Part shown: piece by piece, positions 63,896 through 64,000 of the stretch
Layout of the letters: every line of letters starts with the position of its first letter
How positions within the stretch are numbered: position 1 is the first letter of the stretch
Assembly (NCBI RefSeq): GCF_030065535.1
Contig: NZ_JASJND010000001.1
Location: forward strand, 664,742-728,741
DNA from: Microbacterium dauci
GTDB lineage: Bacteria > Actinomycetota > Actinomycetes > Actinomycetales > Microbacteriaceae
Reading direction: 5' to 3'
Length of the DNA: 64,000 nt
Position numbers and translations under genes: made by a program
Notes under the pieces: generated by a model
Told to the model about the DNA's origin: nothing
Databases searched by the model: none
Seen by the model: the letters and a program-made list of their open reading frames with translations, nothing else

Positions 63896-64000
63896 GGTGG
63901 TGGGGGGGGCCCCCGGGGGCGCCCCCCCCCCCACCCCCACCCCCGGGCCCCCCCCCCCCCCCCCCCCCGGGGGGCCCCCCACACCCCCCCCCCCCCCCCC
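63896..64000. other. Low-complexity G/C homopolymer tail (probable assembly artefact)
   Basis: After the UPF0182 stop the sequence turns into long runs of C and G with almost no A or T. No gene, terminator or known repeat explains it. It looks like low-quality read ends at a contig edge, and any open frame running into it should be ignored. Confidence 0.85.

Noticed and set aside
62624..63982. Minus-strand frame opposite the UPF0182 gene running into the terminal tail
   Set aside because: Its N-terminus is made of the artefactual G/C homopolymer, and the rest is a shadow.

Overview
The window is a high-GC (about 70%) actinobacterial chromosome segment, most likely from Microbacteriaceae and probably Microbacterium-like. 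This rests on strong G/C third-position bias, frequent GTG starts, actinobacterial marker proteins (DUF3107, DUF3117, MarP-type protease, AdnAB, UPF0182, PDZ-Lon), and neighbourhoods that match the Mycobacterium tuberculosis Rv1220c-Rv1234 and Rv3193c-Rv3211 regions from memory. It starts inside a glycosyltransferase gene. It ends just after a complete UPF0182 gene in about 100 bases of G/C homopolymer that look like a contig-end artefact. Almost everything is housekeeping; no prophage, integron, CRISPR array or rRNA/tRNA gene was seen.

Layout. (1) 1-5.8 kb, minus strand: nrtR-nadA-nadB-nadC-cysteine desulfurase, a de novo NAD operon with its regulator first and four-base overlaps between most genes; a partial GT2 gene follows. 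A candidate NrtR operator overlaps the promoter. (2) 5.9-13.2 kb, plus: a MarP-like membrane serine protease, then a tandem glycine riboswitch ahead of sdaA-gcvT-gcvH-gcvP, ending in a strong terminator. Glycine would induce its own cleavage and the deamination of serine to pyruvate. (3) 13.2-14.6 kb: a repeat-rich island with a frameshifted AbiEi-HTH/nuclease-like gene between two copies of a nested palindrome. (4) 14.6-22.9 kb: a CPBP protease gene, then a family-5 peptide ABC transporter (lipoprotein, two permeases, fused double ATPase). One permease has a large extra membrane block, and a PH-domain membrane gene lies antisense inside the locus. (5) 23-29.7 kb: typA, azlCD, a small membrane protein, fdxA, dapC, gltA and a SHOCT protein. 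(6) 29.8-38.9 kb: divergent dapD/dapE, a GT-C-like membrane protein, DUF3117, O-methyltransferase, tatB, mrp, DUF1003, a MgtE_N/CBS protein, a stress protein and an alpha/beta hydrolase. (7) 38.9-46.9 kb: gamma-glutamyltransferase and Xaa-Pro aminopeptidase, an EEP-fold membrane protein, a PHP phosphoesterase, an RhlE-type helicase and a ferritin-like protein. (8) 46.6-63.9 kb: DUF3107, adnA-adnB, a kinase-like protein, nudC, uvrD2, an orphan ThiF/cyclodehydratase-like protein, a DUF2342 zincin-like protein, a PDZ-Lon protease and UPF0182.

Two genome-wide habits stand out. First, at least fourteen genes have a TAnnnT (once CAnnnT) -10 box that ends 6-7 bases before the start codon, the layout of leaderless transcripts. 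Second, the heptamer GGATGCC/GGCATCC occurs about 110 times by eye, several-fold above a base-composition expectation, and it overrides normal codon choice.

The most unusual items are the palindrome-flanked broken nuclease-like gene, the orphan ThiF-like protein whose zinc motif is encoded inside a 152-base tail-to-tail overlap with uvrD2, the permease insertion, and the degenerate Nudix box of NrtR beside an operator-like palindrome. I see no convincing new multi-gene system.
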